This document shows positions 1-6,912 of a DNA stretch of 7,728 nucleotides, in pieces. The notes under the pieces were generated by a model that had not been told where the DNA came from, ran no database searches, and worked only from the letters and a program-made list of their open reading frames with translations. The DNA is taken from assembly GCA_021739805.1 (NCBI GenBank), contig JAIPBB010000263.1, positions 1 through 7,728 of the forward strand, read 5' to 3'. Source of the DNA: Saprospiraceae bacterium. Its GTDB lineage: Bacteria; Bacteroidota; Bacteroidia; Bacteroidales; JAIPBB01. Position numbers and translations under genes: made by a program. The stretch's first letter is position 1; every line of letters begins with the position of its first letter.

Positions 1-133
1 ACCGTTGTATGCAAGGCTAAAAAGACAGCGGTACATTAATAAATAGATTAACATTTTGAAAAAACGGATAGAAAATATTGACTCTTTGATTGAAAGTTGG
101 TGCAAGAAAAAATTAGTTTTTGCCCGCCCGCTT

Positions 134-149
134 CTGCCCTTCGGGACAG
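134..149. other. Short UUCG-type hairpin
   Basis: CTGCCC and GGACAG flank a TTCG tetraloop (140-143). Five of six stem positions pair, with one C-A mismatch (137/146). A C(UUCG)G loop is an unusually stable RNA loop. There is no run of T after it, so it is not a standard intrinsic terminator. It sits in the G+C-rich island ahead of the operon. Confidence 0.4.
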
Positions 150-167
150 TTGGGGAAGCCCACGCAC

Positions 168-230
168 ATTGCACACATTTGCAAATCGCACTAGCAAACC
201 CTCAAACCGAAATTTGCAAAAGAGTGCAAT
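168..230. repeat. Imperfect inverted repeat, 19-base arms (17/19 paired)
   Basis: The arm ATTGCACACATTTGCAAAT (168-186) and the arm ATTTGCAAAAGAGTGCAAT (212-230) are reverse complements at 17 of 19 positions, the two mismatches flanking a central C-G pair. The spacer is 25 bases (187-211). A transcript would fold into a long stem-loop about 65 bases before the first start codon. It could be a leader RNA structure, the end or core of a small repeated element, or a binding site for a dimeric protein. No T-tract follows, so a terminator is unlikely. Confidence 0.6.
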
Positions 231-294
231 TTGTCCGACGCTCAAAACACAGCAATAATTCATATAACAACTAAATAATAAATATAAACTGATT

Positions 295-1593
295 ATGAGA
301 CTCCACATTTATCTGCTATTTATTCTTTTGATTTTTATTACAAGCTGTACTGGCTGTAAAAATCGAAATGAAAGACTAAATGGTTCTGATACAAAAGAAA
401 AAACAGAGAATCAAACTCCTGAAAATAAAGCTTCTAAAATTCCTGTAGAAAGAAAAATTGGCAAAGCCATTTTTTATTTGGAAAATTCTGGAAGTATGTT
501 CGGTTATGTAAGTGGCTTTACAGAGTATGTTGATGTAGTTTCTGAATTGGCAGAGAAACCTAGATTTGCTGAAGAAAAAACAAGTCGAGAATTTTATTTC
601 ATTAATGGAGGACAGAACATAAAGGTTACGAATATTGGTTCGAATCCAACTAGTTTAAAGGATAAATTAAATGAAAATGGTTTTAATTGTGGTGATGTTT
701 CTAAAAGCAACCTAAATTCAATGTTTCAATTAGCCTTATCACGCGCTAAGAATGACACGATTTCAATACTTATTTCTGATGCTATCTACGATATTGGCAA
801 ACCTCAAGCACCAATGAACGCTCTTTCTACAGAAGGTAGAGAAACAAGAAGTCGATTTATTGAAAGATTAAATGAAGGTGACTTACAAACTATAATCATA
901 AAGTTAAACTCACAATTTGACGGAAAATATTTTCCTGTTACTGGTGGAAGTGTAAACTTATCTCAGAACCGTCCGTATTATATTTGGATTTTTGGAGCAA
1001 CGGAATTATTAAATCAATATTTCACCGATGAATATATTAAATCTCTTAAAGGTTTCACAGACATAGCTCGATTTTTAAAGTTAAGTGAACTGGAAGTGCC
1101 ATATCAGGCGATTGCACATAAAAAAATTGGCGACTTCAAATTTGATAAAAACGATAAAAATAAATTAGTTAACGTAAAACCTGACAGAAATGGACAGGGT
1201 TTTTATTATTCAATAGCTGTTAATTATTCAGACTTACCTTTTTCTGAAACTTATCTAACATCTATTTCTAACTATACTTGCAATAACTCAAATTTCTCAA
1301 TTAGAAATGTTTCTAGTATTGGCGATGTTAAATTATATGGTTTAAATTTCGAACCTACTCATATAATTAAAGTAGGTACAGACAGAAGCCCACATTGTCA
1401 ACTTGAAATTTCCTTACTAAATAAAGTTCCTAATTGGATTGAAAACACGAACAGCGATGATGAAAGTAATATCGTTAAAGATACGACACACACTTTCGGG
1501 TTTAAGTTTCTAACTAACGCTATTTCTGAGGCTTATCAATACAAAAACAAAGAATCCAACATTATAACCTTTAAGTTTGAACTAATTAAATAA
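295..1593 (+). CDS. Lipoprotein with von Willebrand factor A-like domain
   Basis: The protein has 432 residues. A hydrophobic signal peptide (residues 3-17) ends in the lipobox ITS|C with the acylated cysteine at 18; a second cysteine lies at 21. Residues 22-52 are a polar, charged, probably flexible linker without an acidic stretch right after the cysteine, so the protein more likely faces the periplasm than the cell surface (inference). A vWA-like domain starts near 55: strand KAIFYL runs into ENSGSM (63-68), which matches the metal-site (MIDAS) motif DxSGSM with the first Asp replaced by Glu. A second conserved feature is the strand ISILISD with Asp162, in the place of the usual late MIDAS Asp. 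The MIDAS Thr position is not clear; S138/N139 in SNLNS are candidates. Residues about 260-432 form an unrecognised, probably beta-rich region. The start is chosen because the signal peptide begins exactly there; the leader is A-rich with no Shine-Dalgarno. It is the first gene of the operon. vWA domains usually bind protein partners through a metal ion; the partner here is unknown. Confidence 0.85.
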   Translation: MRLHIYLLFILLIFITSCTGCKNRNERLNGSDTKEKTENQTPENKASKIPVERKIGKAIFYLENSGSMFGYVSGFTEYVDVVSELAEKPRFAEEKTSREFYFINGGQNIKVTNIGSNPTSLKDKLNENGFNCGDVSKSNLNSMFQLALSRAKNDTISILISDAIYDIGKPQAPMNALSTEGRETRSRFIERLNEGDLQTIIIKLNSQFDGKYFPVTGGSVNLSQNRPYYIWIFGATELLNQYFTDEYIKSLKGFTDIARFLKLSELEVPYQAIAHKKIGDFKFDKNDKNKLVNVKPDRNGQGFYYSIAVNYSDLPFSETYLTSISNYTCNNSNFSIRNVSSIGDVKLYGLNFEPTHIIKVGTDRSPHCQLEISLLNKVPNWIENTNSDDESNIVKDTTHTFGFKFLTNAISEAYQYKNKESNIITFKFELIK

Positions 1594-1599
1594 AATATT

Positions 1600-2049
1600 A
1601 TGAATGATATCTTCGCAATTATTTATGAGACTCTTTTTGGTCTTTATGAATCTCAGTTTTCACTGATTTTTGACACATTGTACGAAAATGGTGGCTACAA
1701 TTTATTAGGGTTAACATTTATACTAATCCCTTTAATAATGTTTGCTGCATTTTATTTTTTATGGAAATATCCTTACGGTAAATTCTGGCATTGGTTGTTA
1801 TTGCTCTTAATTGTTTTTTTAGTTACTGGCGGAATTTCATGGGGAATATCAAATAACGAAATCTTTTTATCAAACAATCAGGCTCTGATTGATGCTTTGG
1901 CAGACCCGGAATCGGGATATGAAGAATATGCTAATACATTACCAATAAAATATGCTCTCTTTAATGGATTGCTATCTATTGTTGCTGGTTTTATTTACAG
2001 CTTAATTATGAAACAGTTTAGTAAAATTCAAATCCACTTACCTTTTTAA
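1600..2049 (+). CDS. Small integral membrane protein, three predicted spans
   Basis: This 149-residue protein belongs to no family I recognise. It has an amphipathic N-terminal region rich in aromatic residues (1-30), then three hydrophobic segments at about 34-54, 63-83 and 117-137, with a short polar loop WKYPYGKFW (55-63) between the first two. The loop between spans two and three (84-115) is acidic (for example DPESGYEEY, 102-110). Positive charges in the first loop and in the C-terminal tail (KQFSKIQ, 138-144) suggest that both are cytoplasmic and that the acidic loop faces the periplasm. The start lies 6 bases after the lipoprotein stop and the next gene begins 11 bases after the stop, so it is embedded in the operon. 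By context it may be the inner-membrane anchor or channel-like part linking the lipoprotein to the two cytosolic NTPases. No MotA, OmpA or transporter motif is visible. Confidence 0.85.
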   Translation: MNDIFAIIYETLFGLYESQFSLIFDTLYENGGYNLLGLTFILIPLIMFAAFYFLWKYPYGKFWHWLLLLLIVFLVTGGISWGISNNEIFLSNNQALIDALADPESGYEEYANTLPIKYALFNGLLSIVAGFIYSLIMKQFSKIQIHLPF

Positions 2050-2060
2050 ATTCAAAAACA

Positions 2061-3563
2061 ATGGCAAGAAAATTATATATATTCGGGATTGGCGGAACAG
2101 GTTCCAGAGTTCTAAAAGCTTTAACAATGTTATTGGCTTCTGGTTGCAAACTAAAAAATGATTTTGACACAGTAATTCCAATAATTATTGACCCAGATAC
2201 AAGTAATGGGGATTTAAACAGAACAAAAGACATTTTAAAACTCTATCAAGAGATTAGAAATCAAGTAAATGAACCAAATGATTTCTTCAGTCAGGAAATT
2301 AAAACAGTTAATGAGTTAGCGAATAAATCCTCAGTTGTTAATTCTGATTATTTTCAATTTAGTTTGAATGATGTTGACCAAAGCACTTTTGGACAGTATA
2401 TAGGTTTTAATACGCTTAATGATGATTATAAAAACTCGAAGGATGATAAAAATTTCACCCGTCTATTGTATTCTGAAAAAAACTTAAATTCCAATTTGAA
2501 TGTGGGTTTCAAGGGTAATCCAAATATGGGAGCAATAGTCTTAAACCAATTTACAGATTCGGAAGATTTTAAGCGATTTGGACAAACATTTAGTGACGGT
2601 GATGCGATTTTTATTGTAAACTCAATCTTTGGAGGAACTGGTGCTGCTGGATTTCCTTTACTTCTAAAAAATCTGCGTGGAAATTCAGATATGCCCAATA
2701 GTGCTAAAATTAAAGAAGCACAAATTGGAGGCATAACCTATTTACCTTACTTTGCATTAAACAAAAAAGATGAAGTCAACTCCGATTCATTTGAAGATAA
2801 GGCAAAAATTGCAATTGATTACTACAATAGAACTATCATAAAACAAAACAAAGTAAACTCGCTTTATTTTATTGGAAACAAAGGCAATACTAAACATCTT
2901 GAATACGCAGTTGGAGGCAAAGAACAAAAGAACAATGCTCACTTTTTAGAAATGGCAGGAGCTTTGGCTATTTTTGATTTTTGCGAGAATATTGTTCAAA
3001 CCACCAATGAAACACAAGTCAAAGAGTTTGGAATTGAAAATGATACCGGAACAATTCTTTTTGGTGATTTAAATCTCAATAATCAAAAGGAAATTGTTAA
3101 ACCACTTACCAAATATAAATTGTTTGCTGAATATTTGAATATAGGGCTTCCAAAAGCTCTTAATACTTCACGCTGGACAAAAAGCAATATTTGGCTTGTA
3201 AAAAGGAACGAAAACTCATTTTTGGACGAACAATATTTCAAATCCTCAGAATATAAAATTCAAATAGATGCTTTCAATAAGCATTTTATTGAGTGGTTGT
3301 ACGAGATGGAAGATAATAAGCCAGCATTTAGCCCATTTAATAAAATAAATTGGGAAGATGCTTTAAGCTTAATAAAGGGCAACAAGGGAAAAGGAAATAA
3401 AAGTTTTAAATCTATTGATATAGAAAATTGCAAATTAATTACAGCAATTGATTTTAGGTCAACGCTTGATAAAAAGCATACAACTCTTATCAAGATTTTC
3501 GGCAAATCAACTGAAGAAGTATTAAGCAAAAAAAATCTTTTAAAACAAGAACAAAATGGCTAA
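2061..3563 (+). CDS. Tubulin/FtsZ-superfamily protein (Tubulin_2 / FtsZl1-like putative GTPase)
   Basis: The protein has 500 residues, longer than the typical FtsZ GTPase core (about 320). The N-terminus starts with a Rossmann-type strand and glycine loop, IFGIGGTGSR (7-16), as in the first nucleotide loop of FtsZ. A strand ending in IIIDPDTSNGDLNRT (41-55) could supply acidic residues in the place of loop T3. The tubulin signature is clear: NSIFGGTGAAGFP (187-199), corresponding to the GGGTG(T/S)G phosphate loop T4. Residues 292-310, including AHFLEMAGALAIFDF, look like a long central helix (H7-like) about 100 residues after T4, as in FtsZ; no clear NxDxxD catalytic loop follows, and D306/E309 are only weak candidates. 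The C-terminal part (380-500) is Lys-rich and unrecognised. A ThiF/E1-type fold was considered because of GxGGxGS, but the GGTGAAG signature favours tubulin. It probably binds GTP in the cytosol and may polymerise. Its stop overlaps the next start by 8 bases, suggesting coupled synthesis with the actin-like ATPase. Confidence 0.85.
   Translation: MARKLYIFGIGGTGSRVLKALTMLLASGCKLKNDFDTVIPIIIDPDTSNGDLNRTKDILKLYQEIRNQVNEPNDFFSQEIKTVNELANKSSVVNSDYFQFSLNDVDQSTFGQYIGFNTLNDDYKNSKDDKNFTRLLYSEKNLNSNLNVGFKGNPNMGAIVLNQFTDSEDFKRFGQTFSDGDAIFIVNSIFGGTGAAGFPLLLKNLRGNSDMPNSAKIKEAQIGGITYLPYFALNKKDEVNSDSFEDKAKIAIDYYNRTIIKQNKVNSLYFIGNKGNTKHLEYAVGGKEQKNNAHFLEMAGALAIFDFCENIVQTTNETQVKEFGIENDTGTILFGDLNLNNQKEIVKPLTKYKLFAEYLNIGLPKALNTSRWTKSNIWLVKRNENSFLDEQYFKSSEYKIQIDAFNKHFIEWLYEMEDNKPAFSPFNKINWEDALSLIKGNKGKGNKSFKSIDIENCKLITAIDFRSTLDKKHTTLIKIFGKSTEEVLSKKNLLKQEQNG
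3556..3563 (+). promoter_or_regulatory. 8-base gene overlap ATGGCTAA (translational coupling)
   Basis: The start codon of the Hsp70/actin-like gene lies inside the end of the tubulin-like gene; ATG is followed two bases later by the TAA stop of the upstream frame. Terminating ribosomes can restart here, which would keep the two NTPases in a fixed ratio (inference). Upstream is an A-rich stretch and no Shine-Dalgarno sequence. Confidence 0.6.
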
Positions 3564-6500
3564 AAAAATATTCAGGCTCCACGAAGGAGGCATCACGGAA
3601 GAAACAGGGTGGTTTAAAAGTGGTATAATTACATCTGACCATTTAAGAACAATAAAAACGGAAGGCAAAGATGTTGCTACGTCTATTCCGACACCTTTCG
3701 CTACAATTGATTTAGTAAAATCGGCATTTAAATGGGTCTCAGAAAATACAATAAAAGGCAATACAGCGCACCATAAATTGGTATCTGATGCACTTGATGT
3801 GGCTCAACTCTTTTTTACTTCTCCAAAATTCAGGAGTAAAATACGTATTATTGCTTGGAGTCCAAAAGACAGGTTGAACGATTTAAGGGAGAATGGAAAT
3901 ACAACCCACATAAAATACGCGGATACACTAAATTTATTCTGGCAACAAGACAGCGTTGATGAAGGCAAAATTGGGAATGAAGTATTATACAATTTTGAGA
4001 AAACTAATAGATTATTTTTTATTCTGAATAGGGAAACTAACAATATTATTGGTGGCACTTCTCCAGCAACAATATTTTTTGCATCACCTGATGTAAGGAA
4101 AGTAACAAAAAACTTGGATATTCGCATTGGACAAGACAAACTCTTTGATAATGATTTTGCTTCTTTGGCAGAAAGAGAGACTTCATTTATTGAATATATC
4201 TACACTTTATCCAAACAAGCTCATTTTGCTCATTATTTTCCCGAAGTATATGAGTATCTGGAAAGAGTAAAAAGTGACCTAAGTGGGGAATTAAACAGAA
4301 AAATTACCGAGATTGAGCCAGAAAAACTGACAGAATATGGTACTTGTACGGTTTTAGAAAATGAAAATGATATTTGTGAAGTATTGAACATAAAGCTTGG
4401 TGTTCAGCAAATTGATACAGGAAGTATCTCAATTGAAAGCGACTTTGTTATTAAGTCCGATTTTACACACGATGAAATAAAGCCTCTAGTTTTACCGCAA
4501 TATCCATTTTCAAAAACACCTCAATGGACTTATACAACCAAAGGTGTTTTTTGGGATGGGAAAACGCAAATTCCTTATAAAAACACCGAATCACTAAATA
4601 AATCAAAACTTCCGGTACAAAACGACCCATATTATTGGTTAACAATTGGCAATTTTTTTGATGATAAAATTATTGAATTGCCATACCCAATTGAGGATTC
4701 TAAGTTTATTACCTGTGGTTCAAAGAAGCATCTTTTACCTTTATCAGCAGAATTCTTTAAATATTTTAAAGCTGAAAATGCTAATCAATATTTAAGTATA
4801 AAAGAGCGCTCTGGCGGTAATGTTGATGCAGAGCTTAAAATCCCTGTTAAAGGTGGAGTAATAACATTCAAAAAACAATATTCAACAGCTGATAAAAATA
4901 TTGTAAAATTAGATGTGCATTTGGCTATTTTTCCGTTTTTCAAATCCGAAGAATTTGAAATAACACATAATATTGGGCTGCTTGATGACCGATTGGATAA
5001 ATCCGAAGACGTAAGTTTAACTACCTTTAAAAATGGGGTTCAACAATTAATTAATTCACCTATTATTAGAAACCCAGGTGCTGGAGGTGAATTATTAAGC
5101 AAATATTATAAAGTTGAAAATCAACCTGACGCTTTTGGCATTTCGCTTCCCACAACCAATGGTTTTGTTATACCAATCATGAATAATACAAAAGGTACAA
5201 CTAAGGTGAAATTTGCAATTGATTTCGGTACGACAAATACTCATATCGAATACAAACTAGGAGACAACGACTCGATTTCACTTGATAATACACCAACTAC
5301 TCCATTATTACAATCATTAATTAACAGAAATACAAATGGTATTGACCCTGTTTATTTTGAAAATGAGAAAACTTTTGAACAAGAAATTTTACCATTTACC
5401 TTTTCAAGTGGAAATGGATTAAGTTTTCCTTTAAGGTCCGCACTTGTTCATAATAAAGACATTGATTTTAAAAGCAAGGTAGATATTGTCAGACAGGTTA
5501 ATAATTATTTGCTTTTAGAAAAACGAAGTGTTCCTAATTACCTAGAGTTAAACACCCAGCTAAAATGGAGTAATTATGCAGATGCAGCTGATGAGAAGAA
5601 AGTTGAATCATTTTTGGAATTTTTAACCACAATAGCATTTTATAAAACATTGCAATTAGGAGGTAATCCTATTAGTTCAACAATAACGTGGTTTTATCCT
5701 GTAAGTATGGACGAGGGAGAACTAGATGTGTTTTTTAGACTGTGGAAAGATGTTTACAAAAGGGTGTTTAAGCAAAATTCTGACAATGGCATAAAAGGCA
5801 TTCCAGAGAGTATTGCCCCCTATTTATATTACAAATCTTCCGTAGCTGGTTTAAGCCTATCAATTGACGTTGGAGGCGGTTCATCTGACATTGCTGTTTT
5901 TGATGAAGATGATAAAAAAGCTAAACTTATCTCCTCTTTTAAGTTTGCTGGCAATGCAATTTTTGGAGATGGTTATCCTTCCGATGAATTTAAAAATAAC
6001 TCGGATAGAAATGGCTTTGTAAAGGCATTTAAGGATGCTGCTTCAGACGCAATAAAAAGTGCTGATAAAAATGAATTTGGGCAATTAAAAGGAATTTTAG
6101 ACAATATCTTAAATTCAAGAAAAAACTCCTCTGATTTTAGTAGTTTCCTTTTTGCACTGGAAAAAGATGATTCTAATGAATTCAGCTACACAAGGTTATT
6201 GCAAAGAGATAATAGGTTAAAACTTTCAATATTAGTCTTCTATGGAGCAATAGCTTACTATTCAGCGAACCTACTTAAAAAATCAGGTATTGGTATTCCT
6301 AAATACGTCCTCCTTAGCGGAACAGCGTCAAAATCAGCATCAATTATTGATGCATCCTCAAACTTAAAAAATCTTTCAAATATGTTTCAATTCATTTTTG
6401 AAAGTGTTTATGGCGAGAATGCAAAAGACAAACTACAAATTAAACTGTCAGCTATTCCAAAAGAAGTTACTTGCAAAGGAGCTTTAAAGGCTAATATTGA

Positions 6501-6912
6501 TGATAGCATAAAAGAATCACCAATTAAATTTTGGATTGGAGGTAATCAAAAAGATAGATGGGGCAAAGTGCTTGACAGAGAATCAGATGTTCAAAACACA
6601 CCCAAATATGGTGAATTGAACGAAGCACAAAAAATACAAATTGAAGAAACCATCAAAGATTATTACTCAATATTAGATGAATATATTGGAACGGTTAATA
6701 TAGAGTCAAAATATATTATAGAGCCTGATGCATATTCAATCTTTAAAAAAGAAAGAGAAACAGGCATTAATGATTTCCTTGTTAGAGGAATACAAGCATA
6801 TTACAAAAAGCCAGACTCTAAAATAGAAGAAACGTTGTTCTTCTATCCTTTGATAGGTATATTAAATAAATTGTCTTACGCACTCTCGGAAAAGAAAACA
6901 GACGATGAATAA
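3556..6912 (+). CDS. Large protein with Hsp70/actin-like ATPase domain and a 550-residue N-terminal extension
   Basis: This 1118-residue protein has two parts. Residues 1 to about 550 match no domain I recognise; a recognisable element is GGTSPATIFFASPD (166-179). From about 551 an actin/Hsp70 ATPase fold is seen: phosphate-1 motif IDFGTTNT (555-562, Asp556), phosphate-2 motif IDVGGGSSDIAVF (770-782, Asp771), and an adenosine-type motif YVLLSGTASKS (917-927) in which the usual GG is SG. Spacings (556 to 771 to 921) are close to those of DnaK (about 8, 194, 341), so it is more Hsp70-like than actin-like. There is no recognisable Hsp70 substrate-binding domain: the last 190 residues are mixed helical and charged. 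Expected role: ATP-dependent conformational switch or filament in the cytosol. No signal peptide or membrane segment is seen. It overlaps the tubulin-like gene and the next gene by 8 bases each. SrfB-like long Hsp70-related proteins are an alternative relative, not testable here. Confidence 0.85.
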   Translation: MAKKIFRLHEGGITEETGWFKSGIITSDHLRTIKTEGKDVATSIPTPFATIDLVKSAFKWVSENTIKGNTAHHKLVSDALDVAQLFFTSPKFRSKIRIIAWSPKDRLNDLRENGNTTHIKYADTLNLFWQQDSVDEGKIGNEVLYNFEKTNRLFFILNRETNNIIGGTSPATIFFASPDVRKVTKNLDIRIGQDKLFDNDFASLAERETSFIEYIYTLSKQAHFAHYFPEVYEYLERVKSDLSGELNRKITEIEPEKLTEYGTCTVLENENDICEVLNIKLGVQQIDTGSISIESDFVIKSDFTHDEIKPLVLPQYPFSKTPQWTYTTKGVFWDGKTQIPYKNTESLNKSKLPVQNDPYYWLTIGNFFDDKIIELPYPIEDSKFITCGSKKHLLPLSAEFFKYFKAENANQYLSIKERSGGNVDAELKIPVKGGVITFKKQYSTADKNIVKLDVHLAIFPFFKSEEFEITHNIGLLDDRLDKSEDVSLTTFKNGVQQLINSPIIRNPGAGGELLSKYYKVENQPDAFGISLPTTNGFVIPIMNNTKGTTKVKFAIDFGTTNTHIEYKLGDNDSISLDNTPTTPLLQSLINRNTNGIDPVYFENEKTFEQEILPFTFSSGNGLSFPLRSALVHNKDIDFKSKVDIVRQVNNYLLLEKRSVPNYLELNTQLKWSNYADAADEKKVESFLEFLTTIAFYKTLQLGGNPISSTITWFYPVSMDEGELDVFFRLWKDVYKRVFKQNSDNGIKGIPESIAPYLYYKSSVAGLSLSIDVGGGSSDIAVFDEDDKKAKLISSFKFAGNAIFGDGYPSDEFKNNSDRNGFVKAFKDAASDAIKSADKNEFGQLKGILDNILNSRKNSSDFSSFLFALEKDDSNEFSYTRLLQRDNRLKLSILVFYGAIAYYSANLLKKSGIGIPKYVLLSGTASKSASIIDASSNLKNLSNMFQFIFESVYGENAKDKLQIKLSAIPKEVTCKGALKANIDDSIKESPIKFWIGGNQKDRWGKVLDRESDVQNTPKYGELNEAQKIQIEETIKDYYSILDEYIGTVNIESKYIIEPDAYSIFKKERETGINDFLVRGIQAYYKKPDSKIEETLFFYPLIGILNKLSYALSEKKTDDE
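6905..6912 (+). promoter_or_regulatory. 8-base gene overlap ATGAATAA (translational coupling)
   Basis: The start of the fifth gene lies inside the last codons of the ATPase gene, with the same geometry as the previous junction (ATG, two bases, TAA). It supports one operon and coupled translation. Confidence 0.55.

Larger units (their letters stand above)
1..294. other. Non-coding upstream region with a G+C-richer structured island
   Basis: No convincing gene lies here. Bases 1-116 and 246-294 are AT-rich like the operon, while about 117-245 is clearly richer in G+C and contains two hairpin-forming segments (listed separately). Short open frames cross it on both strands (a TTG-started one at 56-274 on plus, one at 48-308 on minus), but they have no recognisable domain, and the plus one follows the G+C-rich island rather than any protein-like pattern. 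The left edge (GTTGTATG, 4-11) and right edge (CATATAACAAC, 261-271) are roughly inverted copies of each other with a 3-base bulge, so the whole stretch could be a small element or cassette-like insertion between the preceding gene and the operon; this is speculative. The promoter of the operon should be here or further upstream, but no good match to the Bacteroidota -33/-7 pattern was found. Confidence 0.6.

Noticed and set aside
90..122. Possible Bacteroidota promoter: TTG (90-92), 21 bases, TAGTTTTTG (114-122)
   Set aside because: The -7 element has three bases instead of two between TA and TTTG, and it would put the transcription start far before the gene. Another candidate, TTTG (230-233) with TAATTCAT (256-263), is better placed but matches the -7 consensus poorly. 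Neither is strong enough to annotate.
56..274. Plus-strand open frame of 72 codons starting with TTG
   Set aside because: It needs a TTG start, has no recognisable domain, and crosses the G+C-rich structured island; it reads like translated non-coding repeat. The minus-strand frame at 48-308 over the same bases is rejected for the same reasons.
1875..1891. Small hairpin CAATCAG-GCT-CTGATTG inside the membrane-protein gene
   Set aside because: Seven base pairs with a 3-base loop inside coding sequence, no T-tract, within chance expectation for a window of this size.
2061..2110. ThiF/E1-like or NAD-binding Rossmann enzyme, from the N-terminal GxGGxGS
   Set aside because: The separate GGTGAAG loop at 191-197 of the same protein, at a place expected for tubulin T4, fits the tubulin superfamily better.
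3528..3535. Run of eight A near the end of the tubulin-like gene, possible slippage site
   Set aside because: A-runs of this size are ordinary in such an AT-rich sequence; slippage would change only the last few residues and no alternative product is evident. A run of eight T at 7535-7542 is judged the same way.
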